Shown: piece after piece, positions 24,621 to 37,797 of the stretch
Numbering within the stretch: position 1 is the first letter of the stretch
Layout: the number at the start of each line of letters is the position of its first letter
Source: Zhengitettix transpicula
Lineage: Eukaryota > Arthropoda > Insecta > Orthoptera > Tetrigidae
NCBI GenBank assembly: GCA_037074705.1
Contig: CM073591.1
Location: forward strand, 182,925,432-182,989,431
DNA: 64,000 nt
Direction of reading: 5' to 3'
Program-made: the position numbers and the translations under genes
Notes under the pieces: model-generated
What the model saw: only the letters and a program-made list of their open reading frames with translations
Database searches by the model: none
Told to the model about the DNA's origin: nothing

Positions 24621-26655
24621 GGTCGGCCACCACAATAGTTGGCCGGCAGGATGGACGATGGAAGAGTTTGCGTTGAAAGAAACAATTCGAGCTCGTAACT
24701 TGATGAGTGCAATTGGTGTTTCTATTCCACAATTTAGTTCACCCTACACAACATTACCATTGACACTAAATTGTTTGATTAATATATATAGTCCACTAAT
24801 GAGTCGATTGGATATGATACGTGACACGCGAATTAATTATTGGTTGAATAATGAACTCGTATACTTTGCTTTTAGACGTAAGAAGCCATCTTTACGGTGG
24901 ATTGGGAACAAGGAAGTCGTATCACATAAATAGCTTCATCAAAAGTTTAATGCAAATATATATGCCATTTTCTTCTTGCCATTCAGTGTCATTGTAACAA
25001 CTACGAACTGTTGAACTCCATAATCCTGATGTGTCTCAACAATTCAGGCTTAATCTCTATCGCTCCGTGATTTGATACAGCTGGAAATTATGAATCACGA
25101 TAATTCAGGTATCCAAGAATAATTATTTTGAATGACTAGAGAAACCTGGGTTTGAATTTTAACAGTGGTATATTAAATTATGAGTATTATTATTCGTTTC
25201 AAACAGTAAAAAAATTCATTTCATCTTCAGGGAAGAAAGAATGGCATTCATGCTGGGAACAAGAATCTGAGCACTCCTTAAAGAAATTAACTTCTAAATT
25301 CGGTCCATTCCAGGGAAACGACTTCGTATGTCGCCGAAGAAGATTCGAGGCTTGCCCTAAATTAAAATCTATTCTTCAAGAATGCCATCTTCTTTGCTTA
25401 AAACCACTAACATCTTTATCAGATAATTTTTTTATACATAACGGGTTTTTTAAAAAAATTATTTATTTGAAAGTTATTCTTTTAAAGGAATATTGTTCCA
25501 CAATTATAGATGTATCGAAGAAAAGACGCCGAGAATTAGAACATAAATATTAAGACACTCGTTTCCTGGATCTTTCAAATGAATTCCTTATGTTATTTTC
25601 CCAGAGTTATAACAAATATTTATGTGAATATTTGGGAACAGAAGTTCGTAATTTCAGCACTGTAGAACTTTGGCAATCCAACAGAAAATTGACAATATAA
25701 ATGAAAGTATTTTAAAACATATCCTTAATCGAAATTTTAAACGAAAAATAATTAAGGAATGTTAAATATGAATTAAATTTATAAAAAAAATCCTCGAAAC
25801 AGGAAGTGCACATTTAAACCTTGCAGTTTTAAAACATTTGTAAGGCCTATTCTTAATGCTCTGAAGGTCACGAATCATATTTCATATGGTTGTCTGATTT
25901 TTCTTGATATTAGAGATACTAAATATATAGAATAGTTGTTTATTTCAACTTTTACTATCAGATAAATAATTTCTCACATATTATTAACTTTAATTATGGC
26001 TTTCAAAATTTATACAAATTGAGACCGTACTTTTAAGATACATATATACAAAAGATACAAAATACAAGTTTTTTTTTTCAGTTGGCAATCTCACTTTCAT
26101 TGGCACAATTTTGCAATTTATAATCAGTACACATTCATATGTTGCTCCGATTGCATCAAGAACATGTTTATGCATTTCATAACAAGACTGTATCGCGTGT
26201 AACTATTTATATGTTTGAAATGCAAAAAATTTGATGAAACGTTATGATTACCTGTAGTTAATTAACAAATTGTTGTTTATCATAAAATTATACAATGTTT
26301 TATTGCGAAAGATTTAAGTGAGATGCTATTTTTAATTTATTTGCAATTTTAAACCCAATTAAATAATTAAAGTATTTGTAAAAATTTATGCTTAATGAGG
26401 AAAAATTATTATATGTGAACAATTAATAGCAACTATGATGATATCTGTAATCAAAAATATATGTATTTAAATATACAAGCACTCTTAATATTGTTTTTGA
26501 AATGAAAACAATTTTTTCTCGCCTAATTGTTAAGTAAGTAGTATATTTAAAATTTTCGCAGTGTTTTCCATGCGCGGAAAAATACTGTTGGCTCTTCAAT
26601 AAATTATTGGGCGTCGTAAAAGGTTAAAATGTTTTCGTAACATGAAAAATGTATC
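24621..26655. other. AT-rich intergenic DNA
   Basis: An unusually long stop-free stretch for AT-rich DNA occurs at 25152-25553 on + (133 codons) but contains no ATG and no recognisable protein. Nothing else was seen. Confidence 0.5.
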
Positions 26656-26659
26656 TGTT

Positions 26660-26880
26660 GAAGTGTAAACAGGCAAAGAATCTTTTGAGCAAGTCCTGTG
26701 CTTACAGAAGGCGTCTCTGAGCGGAGCACAGGTGCGGTGCGTCTTTGAATGTAAGAGTTGACCAGAGTCGCTAATTGCGGCAAACTTTGTACAAACTGAA
26801 AAGACGTCTCCCCAGACCGAGGATCAAAAGGAAACTTTGGCCTCTCGCAACCGCCGTCAAAGCTTCATCCTTACGATTAA
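26660..26880. promoter_or_regulatory. GC-richer block with a short inverted repeat
   Basis: A 220-base island. CCTGTGCT (26695-26702) and AGCACAGG (26725-26732) are perfect inverted copies. It also contains TCGCTAATTGCGG and CTCGCAACCGCCGTC. Candidate regulatory DNA by composition. Confidence 0.3.
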
Positions 26881-29000
26881 TATTTTATTATGTTTTGCCA
26901 TTATCTCGCCGAACTCGAAATATAATCAAAATATGTATTAAAAATCCATAATTATACTACTTTTAAGGAATAAAGTATGGATCGGAACTGAAATATTTGC
27001 TTTATTTTGGGCATTGTCGAATTTTAAATTATTTCTTAAAATCTGCATTAATTATCTTGTATCCCCAAATAATAAAAATCTTAATATCAAACATAACGTT
27101 ATCCATCAAATAAGATTTCCTACTAATAATAAATACTGTTCATTGTTAATAGATTATTAAAATATGAGTCATAATATTGATTTAAATAATATAAATAAAA
27201 CTTTTACATTAATATAACACACCTTGTACATCTATACTGTGTGTGGCTACTCGTAGGTTCAGATAATATTTCTACTTTTGGATACCCATTTTTAACCATG
27301 GAGTAAATATTTCAGATTTTATTTTAAAATATGCAATGAAAATTAATTACATATATTTACATCCTTCACTAAGTTGTAATGATAGTTTTATTATTTAAAT
27401 TTGAATATTATTCTTTAATTATTAAGTGTAAGTATTTAATATTAATTAAGTTTATTGACATATTGATTTTATCACACCTTTACAGTTAGGCCTATAATTA
27501 AAATACACGAATTTCGGATTTAAGAACATTTTAATAATGTATGGTGCTTTTTACCTGGCGTGGTCAAAATAATCTTCCATCGTTACATTGACGTGATGAC
27601 CGACTTATAGTAAAAGTAATAATTTTTATACTTATGATGTGAAACTAAAATAAATCCAATAAATGTTCAAACGTTCCCGTTAAGAGATTGGGCAATTTTC
27701 GTGTCTCGCAAACAACAGAAATTGTAGTAATTACCAAAGTGTACTCTTTTGGCGAAAATGTTGTGGATATTATAAATAAAGAAATTAAAATATATGAACA
27801 AAATGTTGAATTTATTTGAAATAAAAATTAATAATTCACAAATATTTAAAAATAATATTTTGTTGAATGAGCTAAATTAATTTTCGATCGATAGTGTTCG
27901 TCACATATATACGATTTTTATTATTGTATCAATTTTAATGTTTTTAGTTAATTTATATACAATGAGAAAGAATGGGAGTTCTTTAAATCCGTTATTATAT
28001 ACCACCATTGTTTTAAAATTTGGTTGAATTAAAAGAAAACCTGTAAACTGAAGCATTGCAACAACTGAACGTTACGATTCATTGCCTAATACTAATCACC
28101 AACTTTAATAAGCTGGTATTTAATACTATTTTATGTTTTATACAATTGACCATAATTCAGTAATATATTAATAAAATATAATAATAATTGTTTATAGGCG
28201 TATTATTTGCTAAATTTAGCATACATCTAATTACACGTATAACCTACTGTTAAACCACTAGAATGAATCAGTTATAAATTGCGAATAAAGAAACATTTTC
28301 TACTGCTTTCAGCCATGTAATGATGTATTTTCAGACACACCAAAAAATTTTTCATTAAGAAGACTTAATGTACTAATATTAAATTAATCAAACTTAATTT
28401 TAATGCGACTATACACGCAGTTATTTTGTTAAAATAGACATTAGATTTTTATAATCTTTATTTCTTACAGTGCTGAATGTGTTTTAATTAAGGGGAGTTT
28501 TTTTATAATAGTTCAGATTAATCCATAAATTTTGGATGATAATTTACAGAATTATATTAAGAGACTTTTATGTAACTTTCAAGTGATAATATTTTAATCG
28601 TTTCTCATAAATTACTATATAAAAGAGAAACGAAATAACTATTAAATACACCTTTTTATCATAACTTGAGTTTCTAAATTTTAAATTCTACGTTGATTTC
28701 AAATAGTGCGCTGCTACAACCCTGACTTTAAAACATAAACAATGTATATCAAATCGGAAATTTATCAGATTTATACATTCCATTGAATGTGTGACTACTG
28801 TAAATTATAACTCCTTAATTATGTTCTTCAATTTCTCAAATTCTGCGAAGCGAAAGGATGCTGTAGATAACTAAATATTTTATTATTTTCCAACAAACTC
28901 CTTAAATTCCATTGTTATACATTTCCTGTACATGTATGTGTATAATATAGCTTAAAAAATTAATAATGTAGAATATTTTAAAAAGGAAAAGTATTGGATT
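26881..29000. other. very AT-rich intergenic DNA
   Basis: Nothing recognised. Confidence 0.5.
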
Positions 29001-29250
29001 TTTTACTTGAAAAAAAGGAAAAAACGTGTTAGTTTAGCGCTAATGAACGTCGACAGCGAACACTGGATTCTTTTTATTTTGTGGGCGAACAGTAGCCCGC
29101 ACGCGACTTTGAATATGAGGGAAATTATGGTTAACTCAGAAAGAAATATGTGCGGTGGTGTCTGTCGGAAAAAAGATAACACCGGATTTGTTGAAAGGTT
29201 TCAACACTTCAGCCGATAATAATCCGGAGGTGATAAATTCTAACATGAGG
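29001..29250. promoter_or_regulatory. balanced-composition block, candidate regulatory element
   Basis: Contains GAACGTCGACAGCGAAC, GTGGGCGAACAGTAGCCCGC and TGTGCGGTGGTGTCTG. A 70-codon frame lies across it without recognisable features. Confidence 0.25.
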
Positions 29251-29559
29251 GCTTGATTTCTTCATACGCTGACGTTTTTCTGTTGATATTTCGCCATAAA
29301 ACAGAATCAATTTCGTAAGTATCAAACAAATTACTATAACATGATAAACAAAACGTATATCTGCAAGTCATAAAGGAGCGCGAGATGTGGAATTTAGAAA
29401 TTTATCCGTTTGTTCCGTTATCCATAGTTTTTGAATGGTTTCCAAAAATAAAAAATAAATGGTATCTTGATTGATTCATTCATCTAACTCCAAAGGGGCA
29501 TAATTTTTTATTCCTCTATATTCCCAAGGTTGGGGTTAGAGAATACCCTTTGCCCACCC
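29251..29559. other. AT-rich intergenic DNA
   Basis: Nothing recognised. Confidence 0.5.
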
Positions 29560-29830
29560 TCACACTTTAACAAAACTGCATACCGAGTAGACAAGACTTG
29601 CCGATAACGTTTATTGTAACCCCTCCTCGCAACGTGGTTGGACAAGAGCCTCGTGTTTGCTCGAGGCCGAAAGTTGTTTTACCAATGCAGCCTTCTGAGC
29701 AGGTTTCAATAACGCTTTTAAACGAAGACCTTGTGAATGCATCCAAAGCAAAGGGGGGAAAAATCGCATCGGTTCTTCGGAACAACAAATATTGTGACAA
29801 GTTCGGAATCATACCACGATAATAATGAAC
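29560..29830. promoter_or_regulatory. balanced-composition block, open on both strands
   Basis: Both strands are open for about 75-80 codons (29598-29822 on +, 29567-29812 on -). Neither product is recognised. It may be a coding relic or a conserved non-coding element; composition alone cannot decide. Confidence 0.25.
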
Positions 29831-30795
29831 GGAATGTTATTAATTTGGATAGGCGAATGATAAATTTCACAGATTTAAAACAAAAATTAGTGTTTCGATA
29901 AAACGCTCAAAATTAAAACAAATATTGAACAGCAAATTCAAATATTGCAACAGGAATAATGGAATAAATGCGGATTACATACGGCCCTAATATTATAATA
30001 TCAAATTGCTGACTGTTCAATATAATTTAACAAATACAAAATCTTCACGCATTATTATACAGCACCGACACTATTATGCCAAATATTCGTATTGTCTGTG
30101 TATCCATCAGAACACATTTTTCTCCTGGAGGAGATAAATATCATTTTAAGAAAAAAGTTATATAAAATATTTCGTTACAAGGAAATGCGGTGTTTGATTG
30201 TTTTTTAAGTGAGCACCACATAAGAGAGAGAGAAAGAATGAATGAAAAGCAGGATTGTGCAACTCACTGGGATTTGAGGAAAGCTAGAGTAATGTATTTG
30301 GTATTCAAACGAAACAAGAAAATAAATAAACAGTACGCACTTTTATTGAAGATCAACAGAGAATTATATACACAAATGTTCATTTTACATTACTATTCAC
30401 TGAATTGTTTTTTGTGAACACACGAAGTTTTTGTCAGAACTTTTGGAGACCGAAATAGAATCTTAGTTAACTTCCAAAAATTCGACAGTTCACAAACACT
30501 AATAGATGGGAAATTGTTAGGACACATTTCGACAAATATTTCCGAATAATGTTATAATTACTATTTTAGTAATATATAATAAGAAATAAATACCAATAAA
30601 ATTATATGTATTCGCAAATATAAGAAATAACTTACGTTCACTCATTTACATAAAGTACACGGTAATGAAATGTGACAATATAACAGAAAAAAAAGGTCTA
30701 GACTGTGATAAAATAAAAAAGTAGCACACTCATGCGTTGATCCTACGGGTTTTAAATTTTAAACGAATAGCCTAGCATCATTTCATTCACGAAAT
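29831..30795. other. AT-rich intergenic DNA
   Basis: Nothing recognised. Confidence 0.5.
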
Positions 30796-30799
30796 GAGC

Positions 30800-31450
30800 G
30801 CTCAGTTAATGAAGGCAAAAGGGCCGGTGTCATAACGTGACATGCTATCTGCACATTTTTACGTGGGACGAGAGAACGGCTAATGTCTGCGTGGCGTGTT
30901 TTGTCACCTCGGCGAATTTATTTTGGTCGCGCGGCTGGAGGCGTATCTTTCCCGTGGCGTGTGAAATAATATACACAACATTTACTTGCGTGACAGTTTT
31001 AATAACTAGAGGGCGCGCATTACACTGGAGCTAGACAAATTGCACGATGTTTACCTCGTGGTGACGTCACGGCTGTGACGGAGCTCGCCGCACTGTACGG
31101 CCCGTTGCCGGCGCCGCCACCAGAGGCGCTGCCGTAGGGAGGGAGGAGTCCTCTTCCTTCTCATTCTTCATCCTCAGCGGGGAAAGGGGGTGAGCATGGA
31201 AGGGGAAGGGAAGGGTTACGCCACGCTCGTTGCAGGGCCCGCTCAATTACGTAAGCTCCACCCCGGCGTTTTGTGTTTGTTTTGGCGCCGGACGGCCGGC
31301 ACGCACATTAGGTTAATGCGTCGGGACGCGGGCCTTTGCGCGCCGCACCTGGCGCCCACATTAATTGCTCGGGACCGTCTACGCCCTTTTGTTTGGGCGC
31401 GATAGCCGTTACACATAATTTACCCGTAATAATGGTCATTTCAGCGGGTC
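30800..31450. promoter_or_regulatory. CpG-rich block 6.5 kb upstream of the omb exon
   Basis: The most GC- and CpG-rich upstream island. It contains a perfect CRE palindrome TGACGTCA at 31062-31069, GCCGGCGC (fits the Mad-binding pattern GCCGNCGC) at about 31109-31116, CCACCAGAGGCGCTGC just after it, G-rich runs at 31187-31215, and GCACCTGGCGCC with an E-box CACCTG. An alternative promoter or a Dpp-responsive module are both plausible; neither is shown. Confidence 0.4.
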
Positions 31451-33635
31451 TCGCCCACAGGGTGTAAAATTCAGAAATGTTCTGCTTTCACGAATTAAAC
31501 ACTTCTAATTCGGCAGCGTGAAATTATGGAGCTACGAAGTCGCAACGTCGGAACTTAACACTGTCAGGACCGATACTAGTAGCCATACAATGTAACTTCA
31601 ATTAATGAGCGGGGAAAAAGTCTTTTAAAAACAATTTTCATCAAGAATAAACTACTACAAAAAAAATCAATTTTTTTTGAGAATAATAGTTTTTACATTG
31701 CAGAAAATGAAAGGTTTGTTCCGACTTAAATCAAAAAACTTCCAAAAGGTATGACTTTCCTTTTTAAGTTAAAATACGTCTCTGCATTGTTACATGCCCA
31801 TGTACCTTCTACTCCTCTTAATTATTGAAACTTCACAATACTTTCTCAGTTCAAGAGAATGAAGTTAAGGAGTTTAATTTCCCTTGGAATAAAAATGAAC
31901 CCTTTAAAGAGCGTCATTACCTTGGAATTTGATACATCGGTCCCTTACTTTTATTAATATTTTTCAACGGAAATAATCGTTTTTTTGTTTATTATTCTTT
32001 TTTGTTTATTATTCTCGCAACTTTCAATTATTTTGTTTTTAAATAAATATTGTTAACTTGAGGCTGAGTCGCAAATTATTCACTGAATTCAATAATATCA
32101 TCAAAATATGTGCAGTTTTTTGACAACTGTAAAATAAAGCGGAATGCAAGTTTAAATCGGAAATTATATAATCTAGACTATTTAATTTATTTGTTAAAAT
32201 GTTTTATGGTCCATTATATATCATAATAGTAATCTAATTGAAGAATGTTCGATTTTCTTGAGCTAGGTATTGGTGTTTTACAGGTTAAAGTAATGCAGCT
32301 ACAATGTCGTTGTATGAAACTGGTCGCCATCATGGTTTATGAGAACCTCACCGAAATAGACCAGAAATGGTAAAAATATTTAACGTATATAATTTATTAG
32401 ATGCATCATACTAAATAAAAATTAATGAATGTTCTCGTTTCATGAATTACTAATTCTAAAATGTTTGCCAAATATGGAAACTTAATACTGCTTGAAATGT
32501 GACTTAAGACCCCAGAAATTTAACCACGTGACCATGCTAGGGGTCACGTATAGCATAGTCTATACTCGTATATAGAAATATTTTTTTTTACAATTTATAA
32601 CTAACGCACATGACCGTTATCTAAAATTCTCTGCATTTATAAATCAAAGTAGCTATATTGTTTTATTGTGTATAATTTGGATACTTAGAGAAACTATAGG
32701 CTGGGAATTTTACTACAGATTGCCTCTAAAAGCAAAGGGTGAGAAATTTTCCATTAGTAATTATTCAAATATTTTCACGTCCTGCTTTTTCGATACTTCA
32801 ACAAATTCTACGAATTCAGATGCCATCTGCATTCACAAATTCTAATTTGGACTGAAATAAATATAAAAAAATGACGTATCTACATATTTCCTGTCTTCAT
32901 TTAAGGAAAGGAAAACGATGCACTTGTCCGGGCCAGCGTTGAGTGACATTTAACGCAGTATTGCTCTGGAAATTAAATAACTGGGGTATTAAATAATGTG
33001 GGAATATAATTTACTATATTTATCATTTCAATGGACACTACGATGTTGACATTATTTTAATTAGTCTTTGTTCTGCATTCTAAAAAAAAGAATACACTAT
33101 ATTCCTCGTGTACTATGAATGGTCTTTCATTAAATGATTAAAGTTTGAAAAAAATTCAACTAAGAATTTTGGTTTTTTAATTATGAATTTTGAGACCAAT
33201 TTTTAAGAAATCATCGGGGATTTTTCTTCGTTATCATTTTATTTTTATCATTACTATTTGTCTTTTCAAGCTATTCTTAAAAGGAGTAATTCTATAAAAT
33301 GTTATTAGACTTCCTTTCTATACACATGCAGTACTTGTTACTCAACTTTAAATATTTGACTTTCCATGAAATAGAAATATCGACTGTAATAAAAGGGTAC
33401 CATTTTACTTTCAAGAACAGGGCTGGAATTTTATTAATCATAATGAATGTTTTTGAAGATTTTTCTACGGGTAATGCCTTACATTAAGAACATATTTTTT
33501 TAATAATGGGATAAGTGAATAATTCAGGTGATGATTAAATCGGTCGGTAATCGTTACTCCATTATATCCGATTATTGTATGATGTAGATGTTTGTTGTTT
33601 CGTATTTTTTTTTATTTCTTAGAAATGCTGGGTAA
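31451..33635. other. AT-rich intergenic DNA
   Basis: A short direct repeat of TTTTGTTTATTATTCT sits at about 31984-32013. Nothing else was recognised. Confidence 0.5.
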
Positions 33636-33639
33636 CTGC

Positions 33640-33925
33640 AAGCCAAGGCGTCGAATTAATCGAAGGCGCCGCGTTGTGACAGTTATAATGGAAAATCTCT
33701 ATCATGGGGGCCATGCTCCATTAATCCAAAGCGGCGCCAGCACAGCATAACGTGAAACATGTCACTCGTTAGCTCCGCTACGGAAATTAGGGATGCCTTC
33801 CAAAATAATGTGACGCGACTCCCCAATAAAAGCATAAAAATATTCAGACTGCTAGAAACATCACCAACGATTACGGACCGTCGCTCCATTGGTTACGTGA
33901 AGAGCTAAGACCTTTGATCCAATTG
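33640..33925. promoter_or_regulatory. GC-richer block with K50-homeodomain and TCF-like sites
   Basis: Contains GCTCCATTAATCCAAAGC (TAATCC is the Bicoid/Otd/Gsc-type core), CGAATTAATCG, AACGATTACGG and, at 33911-33919, CCTTTGATC, which matches the TCF/Pangolin core. omb is a Wingless target in flies, so a Wnt-responsive module is plausible; this is inference. Confidence 0.35.
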
Positions 33926-34184
33926 TTTCCAAATCATTTGGAGTAGTCCGCATAATTTATCTTTACCATCAATAAATTTAACGATATCAAACGGTTAAAA
34001 GATACGATATACTTTTTAAATCTATCAATGAAGGAGATTATTTTTCATATAGCATATTTCTGTAATTTTAATAATTTCATCTATATTAAAATAAAAACGG
34101 TTTCGTTGAATGGTTCTCCGGTTTATTATCTAATTATGTGATCATATTTAACATACCTGAAAGCTGCATATGAAAACTGGAACC
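33926..34184. other. AT-rich intergenic DNA
   Basis: Nothing recognised. Confidence 0.5.
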
Positions 34185-34470
34185 TTACCGACACACGATT
34201 TCAACCCACGCAGATACGTAAACAGCCTCGTGTCGACCAACTCGTCAGGTCTTTGAAAAGACGGCAGCTACTGGTAAAAACTATTGTAACATGAACACAT
34301 CTGCAGGCGAGTTGGGGAGTCTATAAATGGATCCGCTGGCAAGCCTGACTGACGTCTGGCTAAACGGCACGCCGACCAAGTAAATTGCTTTGTTCCCCAG
34401 AATAAGACGTGGTGAAACTCGGGCCCTCAGGCCCTAACAGCATCAACTCTGAAATTTGCACTTTCAACGC
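34185..34470. promoter_or_regulatory. balanced-composition block, candidate regulatory element
   Basis: Contains CCTCGTGTCGACCAACTCG, CTGACTGACGTCTGGC, CGGCACGCCGACCAAG and the near-palindrome GGGCCCTCAGGCCC. No frame of interest. Confidence 0.3.
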
Positions 34471-36399
34471 CAACAATGACTTGTATTCTGTGAATAGTGC
34501 ACTTATGAAGACAATTATGACTTCGTATTAATAATACGTGAAAGAATGTGAGAATTCAGTTGGTGAAATATTAACTCTAGACCAATCTCAGTATACGGAG
34601 AAGTCTTTCCCATTCTAGTTAAATAGAAAGACTTGATTATTTATTAAAGCACACCAATTTCATTTTTTGACATCTCAATAAGTTTGGTATAGAATTTTCC
34701 ATCAAATTCTTAACATTGATTTAATTACGAAAATGACTTTCAGTCATTTACACTGTATTATTAACAGTAAAAAAAATTTAGTAGAAATACTTTCATGAGG
34801 TTCAGATAAACATAATTCACAGAATAAATATTATTTAATATGTGGTAATCTAAATAATAAAATAAATATATATATGTTAATGTTGATATACTAAAATAAA
34901 AATAATGTCTGTCTATCCTCTCGTAGGCTTTCAAACAATACCCGATTTAGGACTTAATTGATAAAAAAAATGGAAGCCGAAAAGAAGCACAAAAACTCTT
35001 TGAAACAGATTTAAATCCTATCTTTTTATTATCAATAGCATTCTCATAATACAACTAAAAGAATAGTTAACTTATTTTGACAAGCCAAAATGTGGGTCAC
35101 TTAAAGCTGGTCAATATGTGAGTCTTGAGAAATTATCTGGAGTGTCAATGGATGCAAGATTACATAATTAAATGTATATTATTTTACAGCTATATTAATT
35201 TTCTGCCTGAGTGAAATTTATGTAATGCTTCTTCTGCATAGTTCGTGTCCTGAATCAGAAAAATGATTAGCAGATGCCCCAGTAAAAATTGATTTATGAT
35301 CTTTTAGTATAAACGACATAGTCGTAATTGAAATTTCGTGATTCTCTGTTTCCTTATTATGTGCCAGTACCAGGATTCGATAAAATGATGTTTAAAGAAT
35401 AATTCCTAATTATTCTTCAATTATGAATTATGAAAGATTCATGTATGAATTGTGTTACTTGGAATCGGTTACAACTAATTTAGGTTAACTTATTTTTTAA
35501 AAATAATTTCATGTTTTTTATGACAATTACTCAAAGAAAATCAATATAAATTTATTAATTTAATAAAACAATGCCGCCAGTTATATTTTTGAGTGTGTAT
35601 TTATGGCAGACATTCACTCGTCTGTAATAGAGATTTAAATTTGAGTGTATCCAAATTAAACTGAGCAGTATTGTTTAAATTTTTCATTTGAGACTTTTTT
35701 TTAGAAATACAGAAAGACAATATAATAGGAAAAGGTAAATCGTAGTCAACTCATTTTTCTAATAATGGAAAAGGAGATAAAATCCTAAAATAAAGTGCCC
35801 TTGAAAATTTGCACTCCAGCGTCTGTAGCATAAAATGGCTACATCCGTATCTTCAAAGTAGAAAAAAAATTATAATTGTTTAATATTAGTGATAACTACA
35901 TAAATGTTGCCATTGCTTAAATTATATTTCTAACCGAGTATTATTTTGTTTTTAAATCCCATATTTACATATATTGTATTACGTTACGTTACACTTTTTT
36001 TAAAAAAATATTCGGTGAATGAGTTTCGTAAATTCAGTTTAGCGGCAGTCTTTATTAATATCAAGAAAAATAAACATTTCATAGTTTTACTGGTAAAGTT
36101 TAAATTTTATTATTTACTTGGTGTAAAATCTTTTGAAAAATTAGGTTGTAATAATACATAAAGCTTCTAGAAAGAAACATTTTATTATAATTATGGGAAA
36201 TATGAAATATTTGATCAATATTCAAATGTTTGTCTTCTATAATGAACAAACGATCACAAAAGGTACATAAAATTAACTCTGCAGTGTGCTCAAATATAAT
36301 TTCAGAATAATTATAATTGGCCCCGCATTCAAATTATGATATTTGCAGACACGTTCAGAGCTGTTATAATACCATTACGCATATAAAAGAACGCAGAGC
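34471..36399. other. AT-rich intergenic DNA
   Basis: Nothing recognised. Confidence 0.5.
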
Positions 36400-37250
36400 A
36401 GATTTCATCTCATTTTGATAATTTTCACTTAACCACGTAAGCAAATAATCCAGCCAGCTACACTGCAAATTCAATTGAATACGAGTTGTTTCTCAACGTT
36501 GCCTAAATGTTGTTTTATTTTCCTCCCGTTCTCTAATAAATAAATCGTATTATGAAAACCCGACCACGTCTGTGCGCGATATATGCGGTGGCAGCGGAAA
36601 GTAATTAAAAGTTAGTAAATACAGCAGCGGGATTTTGTGTGAACATTTTGCTCAGCCTCAGTTTCACACTGGGACGCATTACTCATGCCCCATACAGGGC
36701 GCCTCGGATCGCACTACGCCCTCTCTCCCCCAGGCCCATGTAAGAATTACAAGATAAGGGATAGATGAAGAGAAAAAAGTCTAGGAAGGGTGATGACGCT
36801 TGCGGTTACACGGCCTCACACGGAGCTGTCAATCACAGGCGCGAGGAGGCGGAGCGACCCCCTCCTACCGCCTTCCCCTCCCCTCCTAGACGCGACAGCC
36901 GCGCCGGACATGCCACCTACTTGGTGCAAAAATCTCTCTCTTGTGTGTGTGAGTGTGTGTGATGGTGGCTGAGCAGTGCCAAGACAAATAAAAGAGAGAG
37001 GGGTGGTAGCGAACGGGACGAGAGGGGAACTCGGGTGAGAGAGGGGGCTGCGAGAGAGGGGAGGAGTGTCAGGTTTCGAGACCTGGAGTGTGAAACCGCG
37101 CTCTCTGGCGAGAAGCAACCCAGTCCAGCGTGAACCATTGTTTGCTGCTCGTCTGCACGCCGGTCCAGCTCTGCGGTTCAAATCCCAGGTAAATATAGGG
37201 AGAAACAAGAGATTGCAGGCAGATTCGTGTTGCAAACCAAAATTCGAACG
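36400..37250 (+). promoter_or_regulatory. promoter-proximal GC-rich region with GAGA and GT/CT tracts
   Basis: From about 36650 the base composition turns GC-rich. A CT/GT stretch lies at 36930-36962 and a purine tract with repeated GAGAG motifs at about 36990-37065, the type bound by GAGA factor/Trl at paused or Polycomb-regulated insect promoters. The segment 37066-37188 ends in CCCAG|GTAAAT, a good splice donor, so it could be a non-coding first exon. The open frames on both strands here (for example 36816-37271 on -) reflect low stop density in GC-rich DNA and show no domain. Confidence 0.45.
37066..37188 (+). other. possible non-coding first exon of omb
   Basis: A moderately GC-rich segment ends in CCCAG followed by GTAAAT at 37189-37194, close to the donor consensus. 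The nearest matching acceptor is at 37812-37813, which would give a leader intron of 625 bases. The 5' boundary is not visible. The sequence GGTTCAAATCCC just before the donor also resembles a tRNA B box, but no A box precedes it. Confidence 0.25.
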
Positions 37251-37797
37251 AACTGTGTAAATGACGTTCAAAAAACTCTAAAGTTTCCGAAATTTTCCAT
37301 TTTGTTACTTTCTTAGATAAAAAAAAATTTGCACGAAACTTTTTCACGTATATTTAAAAATCATCTCGAAATTGCATTTGTAAAAACAAAATTGACACTG
37401 CGTTATTTGAAGGCCAGGATTAGTTCCTGTAGGTGTTAATGTGAACCATTTCCTCCCCTCCTCTGAGCGTGAGACCACATTTCACACCCCCCTTCCCCTG
37501 GCGACGGCTGCTCTATTGGCCAGGGCCGCTGCCTCTCCGGCCAATGACGACTCGTCTCCCCTCTCCGCGACGCCAGCGTGGGGAGGCTACTTCCCCTCAT
37601 TAACACGGTGCCTTGGCGGGGTGTCGGAGCTGACGGCTCGCCGAGTAGGGTGGTGAATCTCACACTGCGAGGCGTGGCCACGGCGGCGTAGCTCTCTCCG
37701 TCAGTGTATTGATCAACGGCTGCGGACGCGCGTCGTCGTCTTCGAATCCTCAAGCTCATAACGCGAGTGCGTGACGACAGTGCGATTTGTGACGTCT

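Noticed and set aside
25152..25553. 133-codon open frame in AT-rich DNA (+)
   Set aside because: It is longer than expected by chance for this composition, but contains no ATG (it opens at TTG), shows no recognisable domain and has no codon-like composition shift; at most an exon fragment.
31118..31133. CTCF-like sequence CCACCAGAGGCGCTGC
   Set aside because: One base short of the CTCF core pattern; kept only as a note within the CpG-rich block.
34200..34260. CTGACGA box on the - strand, possible hammerhead
   Set aside because: No adjacent small stem followed by GAAA; the only GAAA is about 45 bases on and no sensible stem II forms.
37173..37184. GGTTCAAATCCC, a good tRNA B box
   Set aside because: No A box at a suitable distance and no cloverleaf; the sequence is better read as the end of a possible leader exon.
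36816..37271. 151-codon open frame on the - strand in the promoter region
   Set aside because: Low stop density in GC- and CT-rich promoter DNA explains it; the sequence is low complexity and antisense to the likely leader.
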